A stretch of 64,000 nt of DNA from Polytrichum commune (lineage: Eukaryota; Streptophyta; Polytrichopsida; Polytrichales; Polytrichaceae): assembly GCA_950295325.1 (NCBI GenBank), contig OX485803.1, positions 47,257,554 through 47,321,553 on the forward strand, given 5' to 3'. Below the pieces are notes generated by a model. The model did no database searches, was not told the DNA's origin, and worked only from the letters and a program-made list of their open reading frames with translations. Both the position numbers and the translations under genes were made by a program. Below are positions 37,177 through 51,829 of this stretch, piece by piece; within the stretch, counting starts at the first letter, position 1, and each line of letters starts with the position of its first letter.

Positions 37177-40100
37177 ATGGTGTGGTGTAACTACTGCGCC
37201 AAGGACCAAGTCTCAGAGCAGGACGAAATTAACGGCTTCATGTGAGTAATGTTTCTAATCACGTGAGATGCACATTGAAATTCAAGATGATTTCTGTTAC
37301 AATACTAATTCCGGTGGTGTTCATCTCTGCCTCCAGATGTTGCACGGGTTGTGGGAGAGTACTGGATGACAATGTCTACTCTGCGGAAATAACTTATTCC
37401 AAGGGAGCCAATGGCTTGGTCTGCACAATACTCACTATATCCTTGGAAAAATTATTTTGTCAATGATTACAAGTAGAGGTGGCCGGAGAGCAACGTCCAC
37501 TGCCTTCTTTTCTAGTTTCATCTGCACCTGGTAGATTTTTGGCATATCAAAAAATCTAAGCTTACAACATGTAGGCATCTCTGGATTATGGGTAGCATCC
37601 TGCCACTTACCATTTCTATGGTGGTACAAAACTTCTAGTAGCAGGTTCTCTTGCCTGCAATTACATATATGATTGTAGAGATCCATCTGCATGGTTGCCT
37701 CTGGAAATTAAATATGGTACGTACTCAACAGGTGTCTTGCTATTGAGGAGTCCTGCTATATATATGTGTGTGTGCGTGTATCATCTAATATTGTTTCCTA
37801 TTTCCTGTTGGCATTGTGAACAGAACCAATCAGGAGGACATTTTGTGCGAGATGGACAAACAAGCTTATTACGGATAGGTCCTGGGCAAGGTCGTGTGCT
37901 GGGATTTCGATCAGATTCTCATGAGAAAACGCTTAACAAAGGTGTTTGCTCATCACAGATCTTTATATTGTGTAGTGAAATAATCAATAGATTTTCTCCA
38001 GTATTGTATTACATAGATATCTGCAGTTACTTTAGAATGAAGCTCATACGTTATTATTGAGAAAATGAATCTGCTCATAGTTTGCAGTAAATTTTGGATG
38101 AATGTCAGCTGACGGCGAATGTCTAGTTTATAGTACTAGATTTGGTAATATTAGCGCCTTGCTATAAACCATCAAAGTTGCCCCCGTCTCTGAGCCTTTG
38201 TGTTTGTTTTTTTGTGAAGATTGAGAAAGGCTCCCGTTTTGGGTTGATCTGATTTGACGTGTATTCTCTTTTCCTGCACAAGCAATTTCAGACAACTGTA
38301 TTCTGAATAATCGCAATGTTTTTATTTTGGATTTGCGTGGAATAGGGAAGCATGAAATACAAGACATTGCAGACCGATTGGCTATCCGCCCCCGTGAAGA
38401 TGTAACCCAGACTGCACATCGCTTTTACATGGTTAGTTTTGGAGATATACAGCTAGCTTTTAGTACTTCTGGGCCATGGTTGCCATGTTCTGGTTGGCGC
38501 AGTCACTATTTCATTTAGATTCTCTTATTCGGAGAGAACTCTTATGACATGAATCGCTTATCTGAACCTAAGCCCGATGGAGCATAGCGGGTGATGTAGA
38601 TGCAAATTCTTACTTATACTTATCATTATTGTTAGTCTCGTTATTTGTGCAGATTGCTGTGGAGCGGAATTTTACAAGGGGTCGATCGACACAGCGAGTA
38701 GCTGGAGCATGCCTATACATTGTATGCCGGTAACTCACTTGTGTACTTTCTTGCGACTTTGTCAGTTACCAAGTGGGAAGGAAGCACATTCCAGAAGGTT
38801 TTCGTAATGTTCATGGTACAAGAGCCTTTGCATGTTCCTTGGTTGTAATTATTCTATTTTTTGCAACCTTCACATTTAAACCCAGAGAAACTGGATGGAG
38901 GCATCGATTCGTGGCATGGTTTTAAACATCATAAACTTCTGACATGGCTTGTGACTTGAGGGCGAAGTTCAGCGAAGAGCGTTGATAGGTTTGGAATGTG
39001 TATGCAGGCAAGAGAATAAGCCATACATGCTTATCGACTTCTCGGATTGCTTGCAAACCAATGTGTATGTAAACGCTGTCCTCACGATTGTCATGGGTCT
39101 ATTTTATCCAAGTCGACTTCCCGTGGACTGCCTTGTCTCGCGATATGCTATCCATGTTATTAGGATTCGCATGTTTGATGGTTAATTTGATTTGCAGTGC
39201 AAGCTGGAATTTGTTTTGATATAGGGGTCAACCTTTGATATATCTTCTCAGCTCACAATCTATAGACGGCTTGATATTTGTGTGGCGGTGTCAACACAGG
39301 TATGTATTGGGCGCTGTATTTTTGCAGTTATGTCAGCTGTTGCGACTTGAACAACACCCTATCATGCAAAAGCCTGTTGATCCGAGCCTCTTCATCCATC
39401 GATTTGCTGATCGTAAGCTTCCCTCTTTTACCTAAGCTATTCATTCTTACTGATGAGGACACTGGCAGTGCATATGTTGAAGAGTATTTTTGACTGCTGT
39501 AGCATCTTTCTGAAGCAATTTTGATACGAATAAACCAACGAATTCTTCATGAGAATAATGGGTTCAGGTTGAAGATCTGCTTTGACTTTGGAGGTAGACA
39601 AGAGGCACTTAGAAAAGCATTGTCAAGAACTGGTGTTTGTAGTTTCATCCTAGTTTGCACAAGATTTATTGCTTTGATTTCAGCCAATACTTTATACTTT
39701 ATGGATCTTGGTACTGCCACTCAATGAGAAACCAATGAGCCATTGAATCGGAGCTTAACACAGCCAATGCACCTTTCTTCACATTTGTTTTTCTCGTGAA
39801 ATATCGATGTTCACAGGACTTCAATTCGGGAAAAAAATGCATACAGTAGCCAATACAGCCTTGCGTCTCGTGGCTAGCATGAAACGTGATTGGATGCAGG
39901 TAACTTTTGCTCGCAATTGTTAGTGTTGTTTTGTAGATTCTATCTAAACAAGTTTGAATTTTGTAATGAGACACAAAGGAGATGCAGCAGAAATTTTTTG
40001 CTTGTTCCTGCCAGCGTTGAGGGTTTAATCTTACTCTGCTGAATCATGTAAATGGTGTGGTGTTTGATCTGCAGACAGGAAGACGACCAAGTGGTGTTTG

Positions 40101-43100
40101 TGGTGCAGCACTTTTTATAGCAGCACATATCCATGGGTTTGAGCGTTCAAAGGCTGATGTGGTGAGAGTGCACCCAAGAGAGCTCGTCACGCTCTCTGTC
40201 ACGGGTTCTTGGTGACTTTGTATGGGTTTTTTGGCATTGAAGTAAAACGTTTCAATTGTCTCAAAAAAAAAACATTAAAAAAAAGAAGGGCTGATGTGGT
40301 GTGATTCCATAAACCAATGCTTCTCTCAGTTTCTCATTAATAAACTCAGCCAGATTGCAATTATTATAACAATGCTTCTCGCAGATTCTCATAAATAAAT
40401 TCAGTCAGATTGCAATTATGATAACAATATATGTTTTGCTTCATAATATGGACAGGAAACTTGGTAGAAATTGAGTTAGAATGTGTGAGTCATCTTTTGT
40501 GTTTTATGGTATATGTTTCCTGAGTGCTGGTTCAGAATGGACAGAAAACTCACATGTGCACATTGATTGCATATTTGTTTGCGCCATGTTCAGAAGTTGA
40601 TGAAATCAGTGGGATCAATAGCTGTTTTTCATTGCGCCATTTTGTGAAAAGATGGTTTCGTAATTTGTGAGTGACAGTAACAAAGTGATGACCACACTTG
40701 CTTCTTCTAGCCCTTAGGTCTCGCTTACCTTTGATCTTTGTATCAATTTAACTGCCAGATTCTAACGGAGTGTCTATGAGTAACCTTAATAATATGCATT
40801 GATATGGTCATTTTGGCTGCTTTCAGGTCAGTGTGGTTCATATATGTGAGGCGACATTGAAAAGAAGGCTTATCGAATTTGGAAAAACTGATTCTGGCAG
40901 CCTAACGGTCTGTCTTGAATCTTGAGATCTTTGTATGCTTGAATAAAAAATATATTGCTCTTGGGCAATACCATCGGTTTTACAAATATTTGCAATATAT
41001 TTAGGTTGCAAGATGTGGTAATTTTGTCACATACAGAACTCAGGAGAAGTTTGTTGCTAGTCGCTGATTACAGTGTTCTTTCTCAATATTATAACGTAAT
41101 GTAAATGAACTTACTGTTGACAGACTGCCGAGTTTGATGCGAAAGCAAAGGAAGTCGATTTTCAAATCAGGACAGGTCTTGTCAGCTCACAGATAGAGGG
41201 CAAAGGCACGACGCTGATAATTTGTCAACATAAAGAAACGGGTGCTATTCATTATGGCCATGGCCTCTGCCGTGCTTGTTACGATGAGGTAACGCTATTC
41301 TTGTACTAGTATATGTCTGAGTGTCACTTTTGAATCATTGCTACTTTTCTGAGTTGCGTTGAAAGAAAATGAGGGTTGTACTGTATGTCTATAATGAATT
41401 TATGCTTATAAATTTATGAGCTCCAATACAGTAATATCAATAGTCTAGGGTCCAAAATAATACATCCACTCATTTTAAAGCCTTGGCATCAACACTCATA
41501 CTTGTGTCAACCCATGTGTTCTTGAGGCGACTCTTGAGAAATAATGCAGGACTTTGATTTAAGCGTTTGACTGACTTGATGATAGTATGAATTTTGGATG
41601 CATATGCAGTTCTCGGGATATATATATATATATATATCCGTAACAACTATTGTCAACGAAGTTCTTGGTTGATAAGATTAGATTTAGAAGATGTTCAAAG
41701 GCCTTGACCCTACACATTGTCGTTGCACAGTTTGTGTTAGTATCAGGAGGAATGGAAGGGGGATCTGCTCCGCCAGCATTTCAACGGGCCGAGCAGCAGC
41801 GCCTCAAAGAAGCAGGAAAAGGTTCTGCTGAGAAAGGTGAGGTCGTGTGGGAAGGACATGAAGGGTCAGGTACTGAGGAAATTGCTGTCCTCAAGTCCTG
41901 TGACAAATTGCACAGACTTGGGCGAGGAGATGGAAGAGGCCATTTGAAGGACTCTAATCTTCGTAAGTGTAAAAGTAAACAAACAGCGAGGAAAGACGAT
42001 CAATTTGAGAAAGACAGCGATATTGAGGAAGAGGAAGCCCTGAAAGAAATGGGGGTGGATGGCAGTAGGAGCGCTGCTGCCATCGACAAACAATGGAGGC
42101 TGTGGAATATGCTTTGGAAGCAAAAATGGAAGGGGGTTGATGAACGTGAAGAAGAAAGTGAAGAAGAAAGTGTAAGTGATGAATCTGTTGAAGATGAGGA
42201 ATTGTCTGATGAGGGGATAGGTGGAGGTAGAGGTCGCGGTCAAGGGCAGGGTAGAGTGCAGGGACGAGGTAAAGTAAAGGTTGAGGACACTGGAGACATG
42301 TATCGTTCAGTTCCATGTGTATTACCACCATCTCAAAGTGAGTACGCAAGCTATGATAAGGAAGATTCTACAGCTACGGACTCGATTGATGCGCCAGCTG
42401 TTCAACATGAAGATTGTAAAGAACATCGAGCAGGGAGTGCTAGTAAATGTGGCTGCCCAGATGCAACGGCACTCGAGGCCGTTGTTCCAGTACCTGTGCT
42501 AGTCAAGCGGCAACTTGAGATCATAACTCCAGTATCAAAGAGGGGGGGAGTTAAGATTGTTGTGACTAGTGGTAATGAAGGGGAAGGAGCCCAGAAAAGT
42601 AATGAAGAACAGGCTGAACTTCTCACACGAGAGAAAGAGTCACTGGAGGGGAATTCTGAGACGCTTTCTGACATTGATGATGATGAGGTGCCTCCCCTCA
42701 TTCCATGCTTTCTCCCTGGCAGGAATATCCTTAAATATTACGTTTTCAATTTAGGTAGAACACTACTTCCATGCCAGATCGTGGTAGCACGTTTTGAGAT
42801 ACTTTGGCAGTACCGTGTAGAGAAGCCATTCTTGTAGGCCGGATTCATTAATTGTGTCAAGAAAGTGCCCACACTAGACTAACAATCTGATGTTGGGCAT
42901 GCAGCTGAAAGGGTACTTCCACAATGACGAGGAAGTTCGCTTGAAGACAATAATATGGACAGAGATGAACAAGGAGTACTTGGAGGTTATATACGAACAG
43001 TCTTTTTACTCAATTTTCTCCTCCAAAACCATCCTAGAAGCTCTTTTTGTATTTTCCTCGTGTAACATGGGACTTGCTCATTCTCCATCATAGAATTCCT

Positions 43101-45745
43101 AACTTTTGAGCCCAAGATAGCATGCAGTGTCCAGAAAATAATCATTTATCGTGGTGATGTTTCTTGCATTGACATTTACAGGAGCAAGAAGCAAAACAAA
43201 AAGCCGCTGCAGCAAGTGAGGCAGCAAGTATAGCAGCATTTGCCACAGCTGCCACAAATTGCTCTAGTGCAGCAGACCTAGCTGCAGCTGCAGCCGCAGC
43301 CGTCTCCAAGTTGAAAAAGGTTATTGAAGTCTTTATCGCATATCAATTCAAGTACTACGTAAAAAGGATCTCAATGGAAATGGACCCAGAAAGGAGATTT
43401 CCTAAATCAGCAAAATTAGATGGGGCACTGTGTTTATGCCGTAACTTATTGATTCAAGTTAGAGTACTGACTGGAATTTGTTCCATCCCGATATATGAAG
43501 TCGAAACCAATTCTGGTTTTACGTTGATGTTCTGCAACTCTCATTTACACAGAAGCGTAAGCAGAAGAGAATCGACAACGCCAAGAGACCTCCTGCAAAA
43601 ACAGCAGCTGATGCAACTCGTCAAATGCTTGCAAGCAAGGTGCTTTATTAACCGACATAGTCAACGGATCTACTAGGTTTATGTTCCAATTTCATGTACG
43701 GAAGATCATCACTACCTCTTATTGACAGCTCGGTCATGCAAACTGGGAATAGCTTCACTCTGAAGGTCATGCAAAATACTCAGTGCAAGAGAAGATTCGT
43801 CATTTGGCGTAGATTTAAAGAGAAGTAAATTCAGTGCTTTATTCACTGATTCCTTCTATTGCTGTTCATCTGCAGAAGTTGAGCTCCAAAGTGAATTATG
43901 CAGTACTTGCGAGACTTTTCGATGCAGGGGTACATTCCTACCACCGTCCATGTTGTTATGCTCTCATGCAATTCCTTGGTCTATAGATCCTCTTCCGTAA
44001 TCAGCACCAATGAAAGTTTTGTAACATTTTGAATGTGAAGATCCTCTGAAGGTTTTCCCTGACTATTTGACAAGAAAGACTTCTAAAGTGATTCTTGCTA
44101 TTAAGAAAGTTAAAATTCTCCAATTTCATAGAAGTGAAGGTCATGCAAAGAAGAACTTAGCATGATATGGCTTTAAGGGTGAGAATTTAGTGATTATGCT
44201 AATATTTTTGCGGGTTTTCAGGACGCTGAGAATCTTTCTGCTGGGGAGAAAGTTACAAAGAAAAAAGAGAACGTTGGAAAACCAGTTCCACTCCGAACCT
44301 CAAAACGAAAGCGTAAAGTGACATTCTCAGAGAAGGCCTTCAAACAGCAGGTGTGCTCTTGGGATGGCTGGATCCCTTGTGAAGATGTTTGTGGTCCTTT
44401 TCCTTAAGTGCCCAAGAGGCTCTCCACTAGTAGGACACATGGTCCTAGAACGCACTTCCAATTTGACATGGGCGGTCATTAGAACACGACCCAATTGATA
44501 ATAGTCGAGTTCAATCTACAATGTTGTGAGATTTCACTTGACTGTTGTCAATCAGGTCGTGTGCTAATGACAGGCCCGTGTCAAAGGGGACGTGCATTCT
44601 AGGACTACATTTCCTACTACTGCTATGAGGGCTTCTTAGTTATTAAAGTCACGTGAGGCCGATTTTAGCTAATCCCTAGGATTGGGACCCTATTAAAATT
44701 GTTCAATACATCTACCAATGTGATCATAGAAATGGCATTTAAAAATGTCAATATGAGTATTTATAAACGAGAAACTCTAAGAGTCAAAAAAATTTAACTG
44801 TCCTTAAACCCACGAGGTTTCTTCAGGGTTTTTTCTATTCTCATTTTTTTAAAGTGCAAATTTTTGTTCATTGCTTAGTTCCCTAATTTTGTCAAGGAAA
44901 CGTGTATGGATGAGTTGATTATCTTCTCGATGCAGTCAAACACTGGAAAGGGGGAGGATTTTTTGATGACCTACTTTGGAAAGATGTCAAAGACAATCTG
45001 GATTAAAAAGTGAAACACTAAAAAATGAGGAAAAACCTTAGGCGTTTTCTGGTTAGCAAATGGAGATTGTTTAGCCATGATAGAGTGTTGATGGATGCCT
45101 TGCCGCATAAATAAATACATGTCCTGGAAATTTGTTCCTTTTGCTCATCCCAGGCATGCTTCTGTGCCGATGGTTTTGCTGTCTGCTTCAATTTCTCTTA
45201 CATATGCCCCAGACTGAGGATCATATGATGTGCTAGGGAGAGTCAATGAATGACTCTGAGCGTGCTTAAGAAATTGAGAATGTCTAACTTGCATGTACCT
45301 AATTTTCATAAGTAATGATAGCTCAAAGTCAAGAACTATTGACAAATCGGATGTTTTCAGGATAAAACTATTCCTTGGTGCTTTATACTTGGAAGTCAGT
45401 ACTACCTAGATGCAAAGTTTACCAATTTGAGTCATCTTCATTTCCTTTGTGGAATTCGTTTTCAGTTAATGATCTAAATTATTAATGATGGATAAATTAG
45501 CATAGTTTTTACGCAGGATTCTGAGATTGGGGTGGCACTTGCAGATTGCGGATGTACAGGTCAAGGAAGAAAAATGTTTGAAAGTTGCACAGGCAGAACA
45601 AGGACATCTACGAGAAGAGGTGGGAGAGGATAAAAATGATGTGGGAAGGTTTGAGGACCTACATAACCTTGAAGAGCAAGAAGGCCTTCCCACCTTTGGT
45701 CTCCAGAATGTTGATGATGAAGAGGATTACTATGAAGAGTTGTAA
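37177..45745 (+). CDS. BRF1: TFIIIB subunit BRF1 (TFIIB-related factor)
   Basis: BRF1 joins TBP and BDP1 in TFIIIB and recruits RNA polymerase III to tRNA and 5S genes in the nucleus. Eighteen exons join in phase: 37177-37241, 37337-37418, 37824-37941, 38292-38431, 38653-38729, 39008-39064, 39300-39412, 39817-39899, 40075-40161, 40827-40907, 41124-41288, 41731-42687, 42905-42985, 43182-43319, 43553-43639, 43876-43929, 44222-44350, 45545-45745 (904 aa). A zinc ribbon (Cys4, Cys7, Cys24, Cys27) is followed by two cyclin folds (about 90-300) with DRNFTKGRS-like NFTRGRS, MKRDWMQTGRRPSGVCGAA and HICEATLKRRLIEFG. A 319-codon exon 12 holds VSGGMEGGS.PPAFQRAE and a long acidic and Arg/Gly linker. The TBP-binding block (about 668-795) has SDIDDDE, FHNDEEVRLKTIIW, EMNKEYLE and LSSKVNYAVLARLF. 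Exon 2 and exon 10 donors (GTCTGC, GTCTGT) are weak. It is longer than the ~600 aa I recall for Arabidopsis. Confidence 0.92.
40152..40301 (+). mobile_element. Small retroposon at the BRF1 exon 9 donor, 13 bp TSD
   Basis: GGCTGATGTGGTG occurs identically at 40152-40164 (the end of exon 9 plus the donor GTG) and at 40289-40301. The 124 bp between them (40165-40288) ends in A10, CATT and A8 followed by GAAG, typical of target-primed retroposition. No B-box is clear, so it is either a truncated LINE/SINE tail or another processed RNA. Inserted DNA plus duplication lie in intron 9 if the first donor is used. Confidence 0.78.
44407..44635. mobile_element. Foldback MITE in BRF1 intron 17
   Basis: The arms around AGTAGGA, GTCCTAGAA.GCAC, TTTGACA.GGGC, GTCATTAG.ACACGACC and ATTGA.AA.AGTC pair across ~229 bp. 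TTA lies at both outer edges (44404-44406, 44636-44638), which would be a Harbinger-type duplication. It lies near the start of the long intron before the last exon. Confidence 0.6.
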
Positions 45746-46920
45746 TCTCTTTTTTGTCTTTTTAGTGCTTGTAGCAGACATTGTGGCTCCTAAATTTATC
45801 TAGGATGGTTTTCTCACCTACAGCAGTAATCCTGAACCTGTACAAATCTGGAAACTGGTGAATGGACACTTGTTATTGGAGCAAGTGTTAAGAGGTTCGT
45901 AGCTCACTGAGCGCTTCATGGGCTAATCTGATACCCTGGAAGAATACGTTATCAACTGATGTGCTGGGAAAACTCACACTCAGATGTACATAATGACAAA
46001 TATAAATTAACTGAGACTGGGCTCCTGTTACAATCCAGCATGGCTTGTGAAATGCGTAAATTTAACATTACTGTGCAACATTATTGGTTGACATCATCTG
46101 AGGGGTTCTATTTCTGGTTCTATTTGGAAGTACTAGCAACCGACCTTGGTATTCGTGTACATACTATTCTTTCATTGATTTTACGTTTTTTCCGTTTGTC
46201 TTAATAATATTAGGGTTGTAGTTACACCCACTATATGGTCTCCATCGAACCAGCTTCGCATTGCATTCACACCCCATTCTCACAAACATTGTTTGATGTC
46301 TGATATGTAGAGAAGAGCTTCACTGCTAGTATACTTCCCAATATCAGTATTACTGAATTTGGACAAGTGAGAGACCGAAAGTTGTCTTCCTGCTGGGAGA
46401 ATGGAGGGTAAGCTTGTGGAGTAAGGTTATTGTGCAATGATTGCTAAGCAATTCGCAATATTTGGGCTTGACTTGGAGGTCATCTTGCCAACACCAGAGC
46501 CTTGTCGTGTCAAGGTGCTGTGCACCAAGATTAGATGAAAATTCGCAGCATTTGTGTTGAATCTCGACTAGGTGATATATGCTTAGGTTAACTATGTTTA
46601 TTACACTTGTCTAGATGTGTATTTTCCAATAAGGACTGAGCAAGAAATTGAACTTGCGGAGGGGTGATAGCCCTGTGCTCAAGTTCCCTCACCTTCCAGT
46701 TCTAACTCTCCAAACGTGTCCGTCTAACGCGACTCGCGAGTGAAGTTATCAGTCAGGTAAGGAGTTCACGGCCGTCCCTCTTCCTTGAGCGACCTATTTC
46801 ATGGAGTTGAGGAGGAATTCTCAGATGATGATGTGCTGGGTCTCAGATTATTTGATATACTAATTCTGATTTTACTTTATGCATCATTTTATCCAGATGT
46901 TGATTATTGCATGACTCCAG
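45746..46920. other. BRF1 3' region and spacer
   Basis: Expected to hold the BRF1 3' UTR. No clear AATAAA was noted. A frame around 46640-46725 and another at 46785-46840 (LSDLFHGVEEEFSDDD) could be exon pieces of the unassigned gene that follows. Confidence 0.35.
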
Positions 46921-49310
46921 ATCTGATAGATCGTGTAGAATTCATCGCCATTATAGTGCCTTCCAGCGGCCGGATACGTGCGAAGAACTTTTCTGCATCT
47001 TTCTGCAGAAGCCAAATACCATTCATGTCTTGGCGCCATGCAGCTTTGATAGACTCGAAATCCACAAACTCAAGAAACTACTAGAAAGATCCTACATTGC
47101 AGGTTAGTATAGGATCTCAGCAAAAAAAAGTGATCCAAAAATGAATTTGACCTAAAGTCTCTGGATATTGAGCATTTCTTTCTTGCTTTACTTTACCTTG
47201 CCTTGCTCGGAAGTGCCAACTCTCGGATCATTTCCCGCTTCCTGAAAGAATCCTTTCACTCCTTTCGTATCCTGCATTTTTTACATCCTCACACCTCAGA
47301 TATAACAGACATATATATATATATATGCAACATCACCTGTAAGTGGCCTCCGTGACCGCGACGTTTCTTTAATGGTCTATAGATGAAGTATCATTAATCA
47401 GGTGTGTTGCAAGCTTCTTTACTGAGGTTCCAGAATATGAAAATGCCTCGAATTTCTGTAATTCGCTGCATCTTGTCAGTATGTCATATGGTTCATGTGT
47501 GCTAGCTCACCAGGGGAATTTCACCAGGGACGGTCTTTTTCACAATCGGTGGCCTTTTCCTCATCCTGGCGAGCTGTCTTTGACACATATAATTAGCTTC
47601 GCCGCTGGTGGTGCGATATTCGCTGTCTCGACTGTGGTCGAGGTTCCACATGTATCTCGGATTTGCAACATCGCTACGCTGATTCAATACACAAGTCGCC
47701 GTGAAACATGAGTCCTGTCGGAAGCCCTAGGTGGTAACCCTAATTATATCCTACACATCCTCTCTCTGTAAGATGTATTTTCCTGCCATTCTGGATGGTA
47801 AGAACAGGATATATGGATTCCTTTCGAAAGCAAAGTTGTTCTGAGCGTTTGTGGGATTTGGAACGTGCAAGTACCATGGGTTTATGGCCACCATATCCTA
47901 CTTGCTTGCCACCCCAATCCTCCATGTCCGGAAAGTGTCTGCGAGGCAGCTGGATGTCGTTGGCCGGCGAGTCCTCGATTACGGACACATACCCACCATA
48001 GCCTGGCAGGTGCTTCCCTCTCTGCAGCTCCTCTTGCCATACTCTTTCCTCGATCTTCCGCACCTATTGTGCAAAAGTCACAATGTACAACATTCATCAA
48101 TCTGCAAGATCTTCATTCTTTCCTCTCTCATCTCCCCTTTAAATTGGCCTTATCAGCTTGTGCAAGTGTCACTATTTGGATTCCCTACTCAGAACATTTA
48201 ATTCTTGCAAGTGGTATGACGCTGCAAGGTAATATATTTTCTTCAGATGATGAGGGAAAATATGAGCTCTCATTCCTGATGCAATTAACGGGACATTCCT
48301 GAGAAAGGAAAATAAGTGGGATTGCAGGTGATGTCTTAAGAATTTCTGAAGACATCTCATAGTGCAGTTCAGATTGCCTCACCAATATCTCTTGCACTTT
48401 TCAGTCTGTTGCATCAAGACACATGAAAGGGAACAGAATGTGCATGACCTCAGTGTGGGTTATCGTTATCGGATGTTTCCAACAGCTGGAATGATTGTAG
48501 CGGCTTTCTTAGAAATTCTTACCTTTTCACATAACATATCCATTGTTGGCTAAAAATAATTCAGTAACGGATGTGCAACTAAGGGCAATGCAGCAGATGT
48601 AACCCCTACTCCACGCGCATGAGATACATATGCATGAATGCTCTAAGAAATCTAAAAGCTTCAGGTGGAGAACAAGGCCGACCGCGGGAAACAAGAATGG
48701 CAGTTAACATCAGCAGTTTAGCTACACTAACCCCCTCTTGTAAGATCACTTAGTGAATGCCAGCCCTCACTACCCACGTCTCCACATAAATTTCTATCAA
48801 TTATTCCCCCCTCCCTTAAGTGCGACCAGCGGAAGAGAGAGAGTCTCATCCTTTGGCATCTTGTGGCGTCCTTTCGTTCGGAAACATCCCTTGTCCTTGA
48901 CAACATATTTATGTTAGGTTGGTAAGCCTGGAGTCAATACTTTTAAAATTGCAGGAACGGAGGAAACTATACACATTTGAGGTGTGTATTGAGTTTCACA
49001 AGACTGATCTGGCGATACTCGACATCGACAATGTACAATCTGGTGGATGAGAGTGCCGTATACCCTGAGCGGCTACATACACCCGGTTCTTGCAATAGTA
49101 CTTTGGGCACATGCCCAGCACAGGCCAGTAAGTTGGGAAAGACCACTCCATTTGCAAGTCACGGTAATCAAAAATATTGAATTTTCAAATAAGAAATCAC
49201 AGCGGGCAAGAGATGATTCCAAAACAGAGACATTAATGTGGGTCTCCATGTCATCGGAGATTGAAGCTCTTAAAACATCCAAATCCAACTGTCTTCAAGA
49301 AGCTTTTTAG
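46921..49310 (+). other. Exon-like segments of an unidentified plus-strand gene
   Basis: Three segments look coding. 46921-47102 sits between CTCCAG and GCAG|GTTAGT and encodes HRHYSAFQRPDTCEELF, then QKPNTIHVLAP and FDRLEIHKLKKLLERSYIA. 48955-49042 sits between TTGCAG and TCTG|GTGGAT and encodes RRKLYTFEVCIEFHKTDLAI, then LDIDNVQ. 49150-49310 encodes VTVIKNIEFSNKKSQRARDD and ends in a stop. I cannot name a family, join them with confidence, or find the first exon. It could be one gene, a decayed gene, or chance frames. Confidence 0.3.
47740..48063 (-). other. Candidate minus-strand exon, unidentified
   Basis: An open frame follows a good acceptor (TGCACAATAG|GTGCGG, exon start 48063). It encodes KIEERVWQEELQRGKHLPGY, then RRHFPDMEDW and a basic end, and terminates at 47740. 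The composition looks like a real plant protein, but the opposite strand is also open here (RKVSARQLDVVGRRVLDYGH, with a CAG|GTGCTT donor), so the strand is unresolved. No upstream exon was found. Confidence 0.25.
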
Positions 49311-49511
49311 TATGTCATATGCAGTTCAAAAGCCCTACACATGATCCTGCGTTGACTAGAAAGAGTGGAAAATCTTCCCCGCACACTTGAATCACAGTCC
49401 TATTCTACTACTGTGTACAATCAACAGAAGGTGCAGATCACATGAGATAGTCTGGAGGGTACTGGATCGACCAATGTTGGTCATGTATTCGACGGACGGC
49501 TACCTAGCTAA

Positions 49512-51526
<2,015 letters not shown>

Positions 51527-51710
51527 TCAACCTTCAGTACTGCTTGGATCACAAAATAGACCTGTGAGTACCGATGGAGGTACACCAACTAAAGTACGTT
51601 TACCAGAAACTCAGCTCAACAATGAACTCGATTACTCTAATACTGTCAGTGATGAGCCTTGCAATGATCACAGTTGATGGGTGGATTTATCCTGCCACAA
51701 TGGAAGCTCA

Positions 51711-51716
51711 TTTATA
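51711..51716 (-). promoter_or_regulatory. Candidate TATA box of the peroxidase gene
   Basis: TATAAA on the minus strand, in TGTATAAATGAG, ~185 bp upstream of the ATG. It would imply a leader of about 150 nt. No other strong TATA was seen in the first 300 bp. Confidence 0.4.
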
Positions 51717-51829
51717 CATAAGACTGAAGCCATCATCGGCAGGAACTGAGCTCTTTCCAGGAAGGAATCTTGGAAAAGAGGATCCGCCTTTATTTAGATT
51801 AACCTACATTACGTATAGATTTCTGTAGA

